From the NCBI GenBank assembly GCA_021397835.1, contig JAJFZO010000469.1, positions 1 through 64,000 of the forward strand: a stretch of DNA of 64,000 nt, given 5' to 3'. Positions 9,806 through 22,653 of the stretch are shown in pieces (the first letter of the stretch is position 1; every line of letters begins with the position of its first letter). The notes under the pieces are model-generated. The model searched no databases. It saw nothing but the letters and a program-made list of their open reading frames with translations, and was not told where the DNA came from. The stretch is from Moringa oleifera (taxonomy: Eukaryota; Streptophyta; Magnoliopsida; Brassicales; Moringaceae). Made by a program: the position numbers and the translations under genes.

Positions 9806-12800
9806 AATAGTTGAGTTATCAGTAGGGTTCTAGATCCTTGATGATGGGTCTGAGGTTAAATGTGAATGGTCTAAGGTGGTCTAAGGTGTCATTGCTCGGG
9901 TTTTACTACGAAAAACCCTCAGTGGAAAATGAGAGATAATTTATTTATTTAGAAATTCTAACAAATTAATCTTTGAGTTGCTAACAATTTTTAAATTACA
10001 TGTATCCAAACCTAATTTTGCTTCCGAAATAAAGCAAGGTCTACAAGAAGTCAAGAAGAATGGCTTGATGTGACATACTAAGAGCATAGCATAAAACATA
10101 TGGCATTACAGCAAAAGGAAATAAGAATTTAAAATGGCTATTTCATCATAAATGAACTACATTCTTAATATTGATAAGACTTTTTTTATAGAAGTTTCGT
10201 AAAAAATCCAAAAGGAGATGGGAAGAAGAAGTGAATGGTTAATCTTTTAGAGGGTGATCTCAAGAATATTTTGGGACCACCTTGGGATTTATAACATTGT
10301 AGGATGAAAAAAAATGAAAGCAGAATGTGACCTTTGCCAGCTCCTTGGCAAGAGAATTGAAAATTATGATTAAAGATTCTTGCATAAGAAATAATAGGGT
10401 TATTTTAAAGGAGTTTCTGAAAGATTCTTAAGGAACTTTGATGAAACGAAATATGAGTATTGGAGATTAAAGTCCCATGATTACGTAAGAAATATCTAGT
10501 TAGAGAAAGAATGTAAAGGAAAAAAGATATTGACGTTAGAAAATCCTTTCGTGAGCTTTTCCTTGGGTTAGAACTGAGCATTTAAAACTATTCAAAGCTT
10601 GTTAAAAAACATAAACTGAGGGATCTGATGGCTCCAAAAACATTAAGAATAGTTGGAATCAGTATGAAATACTGAGGGTGCTTCAATGTAATCAATTATG
10701 TTTTAAAAAAAATGATTTGAAGGAAGAGTATGAGGTATCTTGTGTTTTTATGCAAGCTCTTTTTGGAGTAACTTTCAAGGGGAATAAATGATATCACTAG
10801 AACATTCAGATTTTACAAGTTAAATGATGCTAATAAGAGTTCTGAAGAGAGAGTTATTGGTAAAATAAAAAATGGTTGAAAGTTGGCCAAAACTACTTAC
10901 ATAGATCTCTTTTCTCCCTTAATGCTTTCACTCATGTTTCATCATTAAAAATTGTAATAAATAACATTGAAAAAAACAAAAAAGCTTTGAGAAAGTTGCC
11001 AAAATTCAAAAAAACACTAAACAAATAAATTATAAATGATTTAATTATAAATAAGGTTTTAGTTGTATGATGAAGGGTTTAGGGTTGAAAGACTAAAGTT
11101 TAGGGTTGAAGGTCTAAGGTCCAAAGTCCAGGGTGGTCAAGACAAATATTTAGGGTTTAGGGTTAAGGCTACAAGGTCTAAGCTCAAGGATCAATGGTCA
11201 ACGATCGTAAGCCATATGTCTAGGATCTCGAGTTTGAGGTCAACAAGATGTCAAAAAAGTACTGCTTGAGGCAACACACTAAGAGCAAAGCATAAACCAT
11301 ATAGCATCATAGTGAAAACTCTACAAGATGTTAAAGAAGAACTACTAGCGGCAACACATTATGAGTGAAGCATAAACCATATGGCTTTATAGTAAAAAGT
11401 ATATAAGATGTTAAAGAAGAACTGCTAAAGGTAAGGCACTATAAGCAAAGCAAAAACATGGCATTATAGTGAAAGAGAATGAGAATTTAAAATTGTTGTT
11501 CCATCATAACTGAACTACATTCTCATGACTAACAATGCTACTCCAGGGAAGTTTAGTAAAAAACCCAAAAGGTGATGCCAAGAAGAGAATGATGAATCGT
11601 GTAGAGGGTAATCTCGTGAATATTTTTGAAAAAAAATTAAGGTTTAAAACATCATCGAATGAAGAGAGATGAATAAGTGACCCTTATGAGCTTATCCTTG
11701 GTAGCCGAGTCAAAATTATGATTAAAGAGGGCTCTTCTAAGGTAGTTTTTAAAAAATCCTTAAGGAGGTTAGACAAATAGGAGATTATAGTGTTATGATT
11801 GTAGAGAAACAATCTTGAAAGCTAAAGAATGAAAAATAAAAAAAAATATTAATGCTTGAAAATGCCTTAATGGGCTCTTTCTAGGCTCTTTCTTAGGTTA
11901 AAACTGAGTACTTGGAATTACTCAAAACTTTTTCAATACGGCAACTTAAGAGATTTGAGGGCTTAAGAAGTATGAACAATAGTTGAAAATGAGTATGAAA
12001 TGCTGACAGTGCTTTAATGAATTAATTGTGCTTGGAAACAAAAATGGTTTTAAGGAACAACATAAGGTATCTCATGTTTTAATGCGTGTAATTTGTTTGA
12101 GTAACTTTGAAGTGGGAGAAATGCTTCGAAAGGATGAAAACCAAAATTAAAATGGTGAAAATTATGTTTTCTAAAATGGAAATAGGTTCAAAGAAGAGCA
12201 TAATTTGAAAATGAGTGTGAAATATTGATGGTGAAATAGATAAGATGCTTTGATGAGATCAATTATATTTAGAAAAAAAAAAAAAGAGGTATAAAGGAAG
12301 AGCATAAGGAATTTTATGTTTTCATGTGAGTTCGTTTTGGAATAACTTTCAATCAGGAAAAATGCTGTAGAAGGATGAAAAGAGGAAATTAAAATGGCTA
12401 AAATTAAATTCTCTCCAATGAAAATAACTTAAAGATTCAGATTTAACAAGTTAAATAATGTCAATTTGAGTTCAAAAGATAGAGTTATTGAGTTCAAAAG
12501 ATAGAGTTATTGCCAAAATATAAAATGGTGTCCAAGTTGGTAATAACTACTAAAATGGATTTATTTTTTCCCTTAATGCTTCCACTTATCTATCTTCATC
12601 AAATCTTGTAAGAAAAAGCATAAACAAGCATCAAAAAAGCTCTCAGAATTCAAAAATCAGTATACAAAGGTCAAGATTTGAAGGTCACAAGTCAAAGGTC
12701 AAGGTTTGAAGGTTGAAGATCCAAGGTCAAGGTTTGAAGGTCGAAGGTCCAATGTCAAGGGTGCAGGTTATAGGTCCAAGATCAAGGATCAATTGTCAAA

Positions 12801-13138
12801 GGTCGTGAGCCATAGGTCTAGGGTCTTGAGTCCAAGATATAGGGTCTAGATAAAGAAATTAAAGTTTAAAGTTCAAGGTTGTAAATTAAGGATGCAAGTT
12901 TTCAAGTTCACACTTTTTCAGGGCTTAAGGTTCAAGTCTAGGATTAAGGGACTATGGTGGTCCAAGGTGTCATTGCTGGGGTTTTGCTATAGAAAACCCT
13001 GAATGGGAAAATGGTGATAATTTGTTCATTTGGAAATTTTAAAAAATTAATATTGTAATTGCCAACAATTTTTTGAATTGCATGTATCGAAACCCAATTT
13101 TACTTTCGAAATAGAGCATGTTATTTCATAGCATAAAT

Positions 13139-13238
13139 CATTCACTTCTTCGTATCTCCTTTTGGATTTTTTGCAAAACTTTTATAGAAAAGCCCTGTTC
13201 TATTTTAAATTCTCATTCTTTTTTACTATAATGGCATA
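13139..13238 (-). repeat. Inverted segment inside the repeat array
   Basis: These 100 bases are the reverse complement of a piece that is forward in every other unit (TATGGCATTATAGTAAAA through CCAAAAGGAGAT to AAGTGAATG), with ~40 bp of its middle missing. Sequence on both sides stays in forward orientation, so a local inversion with deletion took place here. Confidence 0.85.
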
Positions 13239-16218
13239 CAGTGCTTCAATGAGATAAGTTGTGCTTGAAAAAGAAAAAAGGTTTCAATGAAAAACATAGG
13301 GTATCTTATGTTTTAATACGTGCTTAGTTCAGTTATCAATAAGGTACTTGGTGTATGATAAAGAAGGTTGAACAACTAAGGTCTAGGGTTGAACGTGTAA
13401 GGTCTAAGGTTTAAGATGGTCAATTTAAAGATTTAGGATTTAGGGTGTACAGTTAAGTCTACAAGGTCTAAGCTTAAGGATCAATGGTCAATGATCATGA
13501 GCCAATGATCATAAGCCTTAAGTTCGAGGTCTATAAAATTTAAAGAAGAATGGCTTGAGGCAACACACTAAGAGCAAAGTACAAATCATATGGCATTATA
13601 GTAAAAAGTCTATAAGATGTCAAAGAAAAATAGCTAGAGGCATTGTATGGCATCATAGTAAAAGGTTTATAAGATGTCAAAGAAGAACTACTAGAGCCAA
13701 TACACTATGAGCAAACATAAACATGGCATTATAGTGAAAGAGAATCAAAATTTAAAATGGTTATTCCATCATAAATGAACTACATTCTCATGATCGTCAA
13801 GGCTCTTCTAGGGAAGTTTTGCAAAAAAATCCAAAAGGTGATGTGAAGAAGTGAATGATGAATATTATTGAGAGCAATCTCATGAATATTTTTGAAAACA
13901 TTTTAGATTTAGAACATCATCAGATGAAAAGAGATGAAAATAGAAAATGACCCTCGTGAGCTTATACTTGGTAGTAGAATTGAAAATTATGATTAGAGAA
14001 GGCATTTCTAAGGTAGCTTTTAAAAGTTCCTTGATGAGGTTAGATATAACGAAAGATAAATATGGGAGATTGTAGTCTTATGATTGTAGAGGAACAATCT
14101 TGAAAGTAAAAGAATGAAAGAGGAAAAAAATATTAATGCTAGAAAACCCCTTAATAGGCTCTTTCTAGACCTTTTCTTAGATTAAAATTGATCATTAATT
14201 ACTGGAACCTTTTCAATAAGGCAACTCGTGACATCCGAGGGCTCAAGTAACATGAACAATAGTTGAAAATGAGTATGAAATATCGAGGGTGCTTTAATGA
14301 CATTAACTATGCCTGAAAAAAAAAAGGTTTGAAGGAACAACATAAGATATCTTATGTTTTGATGCATGCTTAGTTCAGTTATCCATAAGGTTCTAGGTGT
14401 ACGATGAAGAAGGCAGAAAGACTAAAGTGTTGGGTTGCATGTCTAGGGTCCAAGGTCTAGGGTGGTCAAGTCAAAGGTTAAGGATTTAAGGTTTAAGCTT
14501 AAGGCTGCAAGGTCGAAGCTCAAGCATCAATGTTGGACAATATTGAGCCAAATGTCTAAGGACCGAGTTTGAGGTCTACAAGATGTCAAAGAAGGACGGC
14601 TTGAGGCAACACGCTAAAAGTAAAGCATAAACCAGATGGCATTACAATAAAAAAATGCAATAAGATTTCGAAGAAAAATGGCTTGAGGCAACACACTAAG
14701 AGCCAAGGCAACACACTAAAATCCAAGCATAAACCATATGGCATTATAGTAAAAAACCTATAAAATGTCCAAGAAGACCTGCTAAAAAGGCAATTTGAAA
14801 GATCTAAGGGCTTAAGTGACATGAACAATAGTTGAAAATGAGTATGAAATACTGAAGGTGCTTCAATGAGATTAATTGTGCTTAAAAAAAAAAGGTTTAA
14901 AGGAACAAAGAAGGGTATCTTATGTTTTGATATGTACTTAGTTTAGTTATTAATAAGGTTTTAGGTGTATGATGAAGAGGGTTGAAAGGCTAAGGTCTAA
15001 AGTCTAATGTCTAGGGTCTATGGTCTAAGGTGGTCAAGTCAAAGATTTAGGATTTAGGGTTTAAGGCTATGGCAGCAAGGTCTCAGATTAAGGATCAATG
15101 ATAAGTAATCATGAGCCAAATGTCTAAGGTCCCGAGTTTGAGGTATACAAGATGACAAAGAAGGATAGCTTGAGGCAACACACTAATTGCAAACCATAAA
15201 CTGTATGGCATTATGGTAAAAAAACTATAACATGTCAAAGAAGAACTATAAGACGCAACATACCATGAGTAAAGCATAAACCATATGCCATTGCAGTAAA
15301 TAATTCTATAAGGTCAAAGAAGAACTGTTAGAGGTAATACATAATGAGTAAATATAAACGTGGCATTATAATGAAAAGAGAATGAGAATTTAAAATGGCT
15401 ATTCCATCATAAATGAGTTACATTCTCATGACCAACAAGGATCTTCTAGAGAAGTTTTTTCAAAAAATCCAAAAGATAATGTGAAGAAATGAATGATGAA
15501 TCTTAGAGAGGGTAATCTCATGAATATTTTTAAAAAAACTTTGGGCTTTAAAACATCATCGGATGAAAATAGATGAAAGTAGAAAGTGACCTTCATGAGC
15601 TTATCCTTGGTAGTTCAATTGAAATTAATGATTAAAGAGGGCCTTTCTAAGCAGTTTCTAAAACATCCTTAAGAAGGTTAGACAAAACGAGAGATGAACA
15701 CAAGAGATTGCAGTCTTGTGATTGCAAAGGAACAATCTTGAAAATGAAAGAATGAAAGAGAAAAAAAAAATTAATGCTTGAAAACGCCTTCATGGGTTCT
15801 TTCTAGGCTTTTTCTTAGGTTAAAATAGAGTGCTTGGAATTACACGAAGCTTTTCCGGTAAGGTAACTTAAGAGATCTAAGGGCTCAAGTAACATGAATA
15901 ATAGTTCAAAATGAGTATGAAAGGCTGAAGGTGCTTAAATGAGATTAATTATGCTTGAAAAAAAAAAAGACTTAAAGGAACAAAGTAGGGTATCTTATGT
16001 TTTGCTACGAGCTTAATGCAGTTATCAATGAGGTTGTAAGTGCATACTGAAAAGGTTTAAAGAGCTAAGGTCTGGGGTTAAATGTCTAGGACCCATGGTC
16101 TAGGGTGATCAAGTCAAAGATTTAGAATTTTGGGTTTAAGGCTTAGACTGCAAGGTCTAATCTTAAGGATCAATGGTCAACAATCAAGAGCCAAATGTCT
16201 AGGGTCCTGAGTTTTAGG

Positions 16219-16455
16219 TCTACAAGATGTCAACGAAGAATGGCTTGAGGCAACACACTAAGAGCAAAGAATAAACCATACGGCATTATTGTAAAAAGTC
16301 TATCAGATGTCAAAGAAGAATTTCTAGAGGTAACATACTATAAGCAAAGCATAAACAATATGGTATTACAATAAAAAATTCTATAAGATGTCAAACAAGA
16401 ACTGTTAGATGTAGCACACTATGAGCAAACATAAATGTGGTGTTAGAATGAAAGA
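16219..16455. repeat. Three tandem ~80-bp sub-repeats within a short-form unit
   Basis: The block TATAAGATGTCAAAGAAGAA ... ATGGCATTATAGTAAAAA occurs three times in a row, at ~16,221, 16,299 and 16,378. The same triplication occurs in the units near 13,520-13,735, 15,140-15,370 and 17,295-17,525, so it predates amplification of the short form. Confidence 0.75.
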
Positions 16456-19400
16456 GAATGAGAATCCAAAATGGCTATTCCATCATAAATGAACTACATT
16501 CTCATGACCAACAAGGTTCTCTTAGGGAAATTTTTGCAGAAAATCAAAAAGGGGTAATGTGAAAAAGTGAATGATGAATCTTGTAGCGGGTAATTTCATG
16601 AATATTTTTGAAAATCTTTAGGGTATAAAACATAATTGGATGAAAAGAGATGAAAGTAAAAAGTGACCCTCGTGAGCTTATCTTTGGTATCAACATCGAA
16701 AATTATGATTAAAGAAGGCTTTTGTAAGGTAGTTTCGAAAAGATCCCTAAGGAGGTTAGACAAAACGAGATATAAATATGGGGGATTTCTTATGATTGCA
16801 AAGGAAAAATCTTGAAAGTGAAACAATGAAAGAGAAAACAAAATACTAATGTTGGAAAAACCCTTTATGGACTCTTTCTGGACTTTTTCTTAGGATAAAA
16901 CTAAGTACTTTGAATTACTCGAAGCTTTTCCAATAAGGCAACTTGAGAGATCTAACGACTCAAGTAACATGAACAATAACTGAAAATGAGTATGAAACAT
17001 TAAAGGTGCTTCAATGAGATTAATTGTGCTTAAAAAACAAAAAGGTTTGAAGGAATAACGTAGGGAATGTTATGTTTTCATACGTGCTTAGTTCAGTTAT
17101 CGATAAAGTTCTAGACGTATGATAAAAAGGATTGAAGGACTAAGGTCTAGGGTTGAATGTCTAGGGTCCAAAGTCTAGGGTGGTCAAGTCAAAGATTCAA
17201 GATTTAAGATTTAGGGTTAAGGCTGTAAGGTTTGAGTTCAAGGATCAATGGTCAACGATTATGAGCCAAATGTATGGGGTCTTGAGTTCGAGGTCTACAA
17301 GATGTCAAAGAAGAATGGCTTAGGGCAACATACTAAGAGTAAGGCATAAACCATATGGCATTATAGTAAAAAGTCTATAAGATGTCAAAGAAGAACTACA
17401 AGAGGCAACATATTATAAGTAAAGCGTACACCATATGGTATTATAGTAAAAAATTCTATAAGATGTCAAAGAGGAACTGATAGAGGCAACACATTATGAG
17501 TAAACATAAATTTGGCATTATACTAAAAGAGCAATGAGAATTTAAAATGGCTATTCCATCATAAGTGAACTACATTCTCATGACCAACAAGGCTTTTCTA
17601 AGGAAGCTTTTGCAAAAAAATCCAGAAGGTGATCTCATTAAATTTTTTTATAAACAATTTGGGGTTTAAAACATCATCAAATTAAAAGAGGTGCAAGTAA
17701 AAAGTGACCCTTGTGGCTTTATCTAACGTAGTAGAATTTAAAATTATGATTAAAAGTCGCTCTTTTAAGGTAGTTTGTAAAGGATCCTCAAGGAGGTTAG
17801 ATAAAACAAGAGATGAGTATGGGAGATTACAATCTTGTGATTGCACAGGAGCAATCTTGAAAGTGGAAGAATGAAAGAGATAAAAAATATCAATGCTGAA
17901 GAAGCTAGGTTAAAACTGAGTACTTGGAATTACTCGAAACTTTTCCAATAAGGCAACTTGAGAGATTAGAGGGCTCAAGTAACATGAGAAATAGTTGAAA
18001 ATGAATATGAAATACTGACGGTGCTTCAATGAGATTAATTCTACTTAAGAAAAAAAAATTGTTTGAAGGTACAATGTAAGGTATCTTATGTTTTAATATG
18101 TGATTTTTTTTGGAGTAACTTTGAAGTAGGAGAAATGCTTTAAAAGAATGAAAACAAAAATTAAAATGGCTACAATAAGTTTTCTAAAAAGAAAATAGGT
18201 TCGAAGAAAAAGCATAGTTGAAAATGAATGTGAAATATTAATGGTAAAATGCATAGGGTGTTTCAATTAGATTAATCATATTTAAAAAAAGAAAAATGGT
18301 TTGAGGGAAGGGCACGAGGTATCTTGTGTTTTCATATGAGTAAAGAAAATGATTTGAAGATTTAGATTTCATCTGTTGAATGATATCAATTAGAGTTTAA
18401 AAGAGAGAGTTATTGGTAAAATACCAAGTGGTGTCAAAGTTAGCCAAAACTATAGAAATAGATCTATTTTTTCTCTCAATGTTCGTCTTGTCTTTCATCA
18501 CTAAAACTTGCAATAGACAACATGGAAAAACACAAAAAAAAAGCATCCATGAAGCTCTCAAAATTCAAAAAATAATATATAAATGCACTATAGGTAGTTG
18601 AATTATTAATAACGTTTTAGGTCTATGATGTAGAGTCTAGGGTTGAAGGTTTACGGTGAAGATTTGAATGTCGAAGGTCTAAGGTCGATGGTCAAGGTTA
18701 AGGGCCAAGTGAAAGGTTTAGGTATTGGGGTTCAAGGTTAACACTACAAAGTCCATGCTAAAGGATTAATTGTCATAATTCGTTAGCAAAGGTCTACGGT
18801 CCCAAGTCCAAGGTTTAGGGTCTTGAGTCCTAGGTTTAGCATTTAAGGTCAAAAAATTAAAAATTTGATGTTCAGGGTTATATGTTAAGGATGTAATTTT
18901 TCAAGTCCACTCTTTACGGTTTAGGGATCAAGGTTCAAGTTTAAGGTTGAGGGACTACGATGGTTTAAGATGCTATAGCCAGCTTTTTGCTATGAAAAAC
19001 TCTCAATGTGAAAAAGGTGAAAGTTAGTTTATTTTGAAATCCTTGAAAAAATTTAAATTTGAAGTCGCCACAAATATTTTTAAGCTGTAACTACTGAAAC
19101 TTAATTTTGCTTATAATATGCTACAAGGACTACAAGAAGTTAAGGAAGAATGGTTTGAGGCATCACACTAAAAGCATAGCATAAACCATCTAGCATTATA
19201 GTAAAAAGGAATAAAAATTTAAAATGACTATTTCATCATAAATGAACTACATTCTCATGATTAACAAGGATTTTTTAGGCAAGTTTTGCAAAAAATTCAA
19301 AAGAAGATGTGAAGAATGAATGACAAGTCTTGTAAATGGTGATCTCAAGAATATTTTAAAACCAACTCGGGGTTTATAACATTGAGGGATAGAAAGAAAT

Positions 19401-22296
19401 GAAAGCATAAAATGACCCTCTTAATCTTTTTCTTAGTAGAAATTAAAAATTATAATTAAAGAAGGCTGTTCTAAGGTAGTTTTTGAAAGATCCTTAAAAA
19501 GGTTGGATGAAATGAAAGATAAATATAGGAGATTACAGTCATATGATTGCATAAGAAACATCTTGAAAGAGAAAGAATGAAAGGGAAAAAAGATATTAAT
19601 GCTGGAAGCCCTTCGTGGGCTCTTCCTTAGGTTCGAACTAACTACTCAGAATTATTCAGAGCTTTTTCGGAAAAGGACATTCGAGGGATCTGATGGCTCA
19701 AGAAACATGTAAAATAGCTAGACATAAGTATGAAATACTGAGTGTGCTTCAACGTAATCAATTATGTTTGAAAAAAAAAACATATTTTAAAAGAATAGTA
19801 TAAGGTGTCTTGTTTTTCAATGCGACATCTTGTTGGAATAACTTTCAAGAAGGATAAATGCTTAAGAAGAATGAAAAAAAGAAATTGACAAGGCTAAAAT
19901 TAAGTTCTCTCAAAATAAAATCACTTGCATATCTAAATTTTACAAGTTAAATGACGTCAAATGGAGTTCAAAAGAGAGTGTTATTGGTAAAATACAAAGT
20001 GAAGTCAAAGTTGGCCAAAACTACTCAAATATATATGTTTTTTCCCTTAATGCTTCCATTTGTTTTTAGTCGTTAAATCTTGCAATAAACAGCATAAAAA
20101 AAACATAAAAATGCATTAAGGAAGCTCTGAAAATTCTAAAAATAATAGATAAATACACTATAAATAATTGAGTTATCAATAATGTTTTAAGTCTATGATG
20201 AAGGGTTTCAGGTCAAAGGACTAAGTTTATGGTCCAAGGTCTAGGGTTAAGGTTAACTCACCAAGTCAAAGGCTTAGGGGTCAGGGTTAAGATTGTAAAG
20301 TTCAAACACAAGGATCAATGATCTAGAGTCTTGAGTTCAAGTTCTAAGGTCTTGAGTCCTAGGTTTAGGGCCTAAAGTCAAGAAATTAACATTAAAATTT
20401 TAGGTTTATAGGTTTGGGGTTCAAGGTTAAGGATGTCAGTTTCCATATTCACATTTTATGGGTTAAGGCTTAAGGTTTAAGTTCAGGGTTTAAGGACTAG
20501 GGTGGTCCAAGGTGTCATTTCAGGGCTTAAGGTTCAATTTCAGGGTTTAAGGACTAGGGTGGTCGAAGGTGTCACATCTAAGGTTTCATTATGGAAAATC
20601 CTTAGTGTGAAAAGGGAGGATTTTCAATTTTTTTTAGAAATTTGTAAAAAATAAAACTAAAGTTGCCTCTAATTTTTTTAAATAATATGTACCGACACCT
20701 AATTTTGCTTCTAAAATAATGAAAGGTTTATAAGAAGTCAAAGAAGAATGGCTTAAGGCAACACATTAAGGGCATAACTCATATGGCATTGTAATAAAAG
20801 ATAATGAGAATTCAATATGGCTATTTCATCATAAATAAACTACATTCCATGACCAACAAGGCTTTTGTAAAGGGGTTTTGCAAAAAATCCAGAAGGAGAT
20901 GTAAGGAAATGAATGATGAATTTTATAAAGGGTGATCTCAAGAATATTTTAGGACTATAACTTAAGGCTTATAACATTGTATAATGAAAAGAAATGAAAG
21001 CATAAAGTGGCTTTTGCAAGCTTTTCCTTGGCAAAAGAATTAAAAATTATGATTAAAAAGGGCTACTCAAAGGTAGTTTCTAAAAGATCCTTGAGGAGAT
21101 TAGATGAAATGCAAGACAAGTATGAGCTATTATAGTCTTATGATTGCATAAGAAATATCTTGGAAGAGAAAAAAATAAGGGAAAAAAGATGTTGATGTTT
21201 GAAAGCCCCTTTGTGGGCTCTTTATGAGGTTAGAAGTGAGTGCCTGAAATTATTTGGATCTTTTTCAAAAATAAAATTTAAAGGATTTGATGGCTTCATA
21301 AACATGAAGAATAGCTAGAATTGAGTATGAAATATTGGGGGTCCCTAAACATGATCATTTTTTTTTTTTAAAAGAAAACATGGTTTGAAGGTTTAGTGTA
21401 GAGTATCTTGTGCTTTGATGTGAAATCTTTTTAGAGTAACTTTCAAGAAAGATAAATGCTTTCAAAGAATGAAAAGTAGAAATCGAAAAAGCTACAATTA
21501 AGTTTCATTAAAAGAAAATCACTTGAAGATCCAGATTTTACTAGTTAAATGATATCAATTTGAGTTCAAAAGAGAGTTATTGGCAAAATACAAAGTAGAG
21601 CCAAATTTGGCCAAAACTACTGAAATAGACATTTTTTTCCCTTAAATCTTCTAGTTATGTTTTATCATCCAATCTTGCAATAAACAACATTAAAAAAACA
21701 CAAAAAAGCTTTGAAAAAGTTCTCAAAATTTAAAAAACACTAGATAACTACATTATAAATTTTGAGTCATCAATAAGGTTCTAGGTCTATGATGAAAGGT
21801 CTAGGATCAAAGGACTAAGGTCTAGGGTTGAAGGTGCAAGGTCTAATTTATGGTTAAGGGTCCAATTCAAAGGTTTAGGTTCAAGATTCAGGTTGTAAGG
21901 TCCAAACTCAAGGATCATTGGTCTAAGGTCACGAGTCCAATGTCTAGGGTCTCAAGACCTAAGTTTAGGATCCAAGGTCAAGAAATTAAAATTAAAATTT
22001 TAAGATTGCAAGTTTAAGGTTCAAGGTTAAGAATGCAAGTTCCCATGTTCACTCTTTACGGTTCAAGGCTCAAGTTCAGAGTTTAAGGACTAAGGTGATT
22101 TAAGGTGCTATAGCAGGGGTTTCGCTATGCAAAAGGTGGAAATTCATTTCTTTCTAAATCCTGAAAAAATAAAATTGAAGTGGTCACTAATTTTTTAAAT
22201 AATATGTATCACTACCTAAGTTTACTTCCAAAATAACGAAAGGTCTACAAGATGTCAAAGAAGAACGGCTTAAGGCAACACACTAAAAGCAAAACA

Positions 22297-22653
22297 CACT
22301 GCTACAAAAATTATAATAAGTGACAACAATTTAATGACAATTATTCAAAGAACTGTCAATAAAATGTTCATTAACACTTTTAATGACAGTTTTTCCAAAA
22401 TTAACATTAAAAATGAGGTTTTTAATGTTAGTTAAATAAGAACTTGCGTTAAAAGACTCGTGATTGAAGCCTTTAATGCTAGTTCCTCAAGAATTGGTGT
22501 TAAAAGACCCATCACTAAAGCCTTTAACGAACTGGTGTTAAAGACCAAAATAAGACTGGGATTACAGCTACCATCTCTTATAAGCCACATAGGCTTACAG
22601 CTTTCCACGATGGTGAGCATGCCCTAATCTGGCTGCATCTTTTGTAGCAATAA
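22297..22653. mobile_element. Short CACTA-like MITE
   Basis: Begins CACTGCTACAAAAA and ends with ...TTTTGTAGCAATA. The inverted core TGCTACAAAA is perfect over 10 bases, and the 3' tip would be CACTG with two G-to-A changes. Inside are subterminal motifs in both orientations (TTTAATGCTAGTT, AACTGGTGTTAAAG, AATGACAGTTTTT). The length is ~357 bp with no coding capacity. Flanking triplets are ACA and ACC, so a target duplication is not exact. Its position coincides with the junction of the two tandem arrays. Confidence 0.5.

Larger units (their letters stand above)
9806..22296. repeat. Tandem array of AT-rich noncoding repeat, long and short forms
   Basis: A repeating module starts at an anchor near GTTATCAATAAGGTT, seen at about 9810, 11041, 13324, 14370, 14938, 16013, 17088, 18597, 20168 and 21762. 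The long form (18597-21761, 1.57-1.6 kb) contains: a GGTCTAGGG-type short-period block; a segment with GGGGTTTTGCTAT; a segment ending in ATGGCATTATAGTAAAAA; a purine-rich stretch; and an AAAACACAAAAAAGC end. The short form (13324-18100, ~1.05-1.08 kb) lacks ~350 bp at the end and part of the middle, and instead carries a tripled ~80-bp sub-repeat. Copies are diverged by many substitutions and indels. There is no coding potential. The family is unknown to me: it could be a satellite, or a multiplied noncoding part of a transposon. Confidence 0.8.

Noticed and set aside
11146..11170. True telomere or interstitial telomere array
   Set aside because: Only two perfect TTTAGGG units in a row; the rest is degenerate. 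Kept only as a possible origin of the motif.
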